From an uncultured Granulicella sp. (GTDB lineage Bacteria; Acidobacteriota; Terriglobia; Terriglobales; Acidobacteriaceae), in the NCBI GenBank assembly GCA_903932155.1, contig CAIZFH010000069.1, positions 1 through 52,729 on the forward strand: DNA of 52,729 bases, written 5' to 3'. The position numbers and the translations under genes were made by a program. Shown piece after piece: positions 52,621-52,729 of the stretch; positions within the stretch are counted from its first letter, which is position 1, and each line of letters begins with the position of its first letter. The notes below the pieces were generated by a model. It searched no databases, was not told the origin of the DNA, and worked only from the letters and a program-made list of their open reading frames with translations.

Positions 52621-52729
<109 letters not shown>

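Overview
The window looks like chromosomal DNA of an Acidobacteriota member of the Acidobacteriaceae type (Terriglobus/Granulicella/Edaphobacter-like). Three things point there: a gene of the TIGR03435 soil-Acidobacteria family plus a decayed relic of a second one (6.6-8.6 kb); the first ~109 bases of a 16S rRNA gene at the right edge, whose opening reads like subdivision-1 Acidobacteria; and G+C-rich housekeeping genes interleaved with secreted glycoside hydrolases. No phage, IS element or CRISPR array was seen.

Layout. 0-6.6 kb (minus strand): a phoH - small membrane protein - ybeY - corC - secreted protein - era operon, followed downstream by three tandem paralogues of a ~134-residue membrane protein, the last cut by the window edge. 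6.6-15.7 kb: TIGR03435 relic, a TIGR03435 double-domain protein, rpsT with its terminator, a large secreted protein, an M13 metallopeptidase, a Tat-exported TIM-barrel-like protein and an EamA transporter. 15.8-32 kb: a cell-surface polysaccharide locus with a Wzx flippase, a Wzy/ligase-like protein, eight glycosyltransferase-type genes (four GT4, two clear GT2, one GT-A of unclear family and one more GT4), a polysaccharide deacetylase, a CysE-type acyltransferase and an FkbH-like HAD protein with its own acyl carrier protein and a VOC protein. No priming transferase or Wza/Wzc export genes are present, so the locus is incomplete or continues elsewhere. 32-38 kb: convergent GH3 and LamG-GH2 secreted glycosidases.

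38.1-40.8 kb: a ~900-base gene-free stretch full of palindromes, a tandem repeat, a short promoter-terminator unit and a G-rich tract; then nikR and a NiCoT nickel/cobalt permease, which probably form one nickel-homeostasis unit, and tRNA-Glu. 41-47.2 kb: thymidine kinase, Cu/Zn superoxide dismutase, then a tightly packed ECF sigma factor - zinc-finger anti-sigma - B-box/TM protein - DUF4097 protein operon preceded by an ECF-type promoter. 47.2-51.6 kb (minus): alpha/beta hydrolase, AsmA-like protein, DsbA-like thioredoxin-fold protein and signal peptidase I. 51.6-52.7 kb: a strong rrn promoter, a ~400-base structured leader with a boxA-like element, and the 16S start.

The least ordinary content is the FkbH-ACP-VOC-acyltransferase block inside the polysaccharide locus, the four-gene ECF module, the tandem-domain TIGR03435 protein beside a relic, and a family of intergenic palindromes with the head GGGTGCCCC(C)ATCC present three times.
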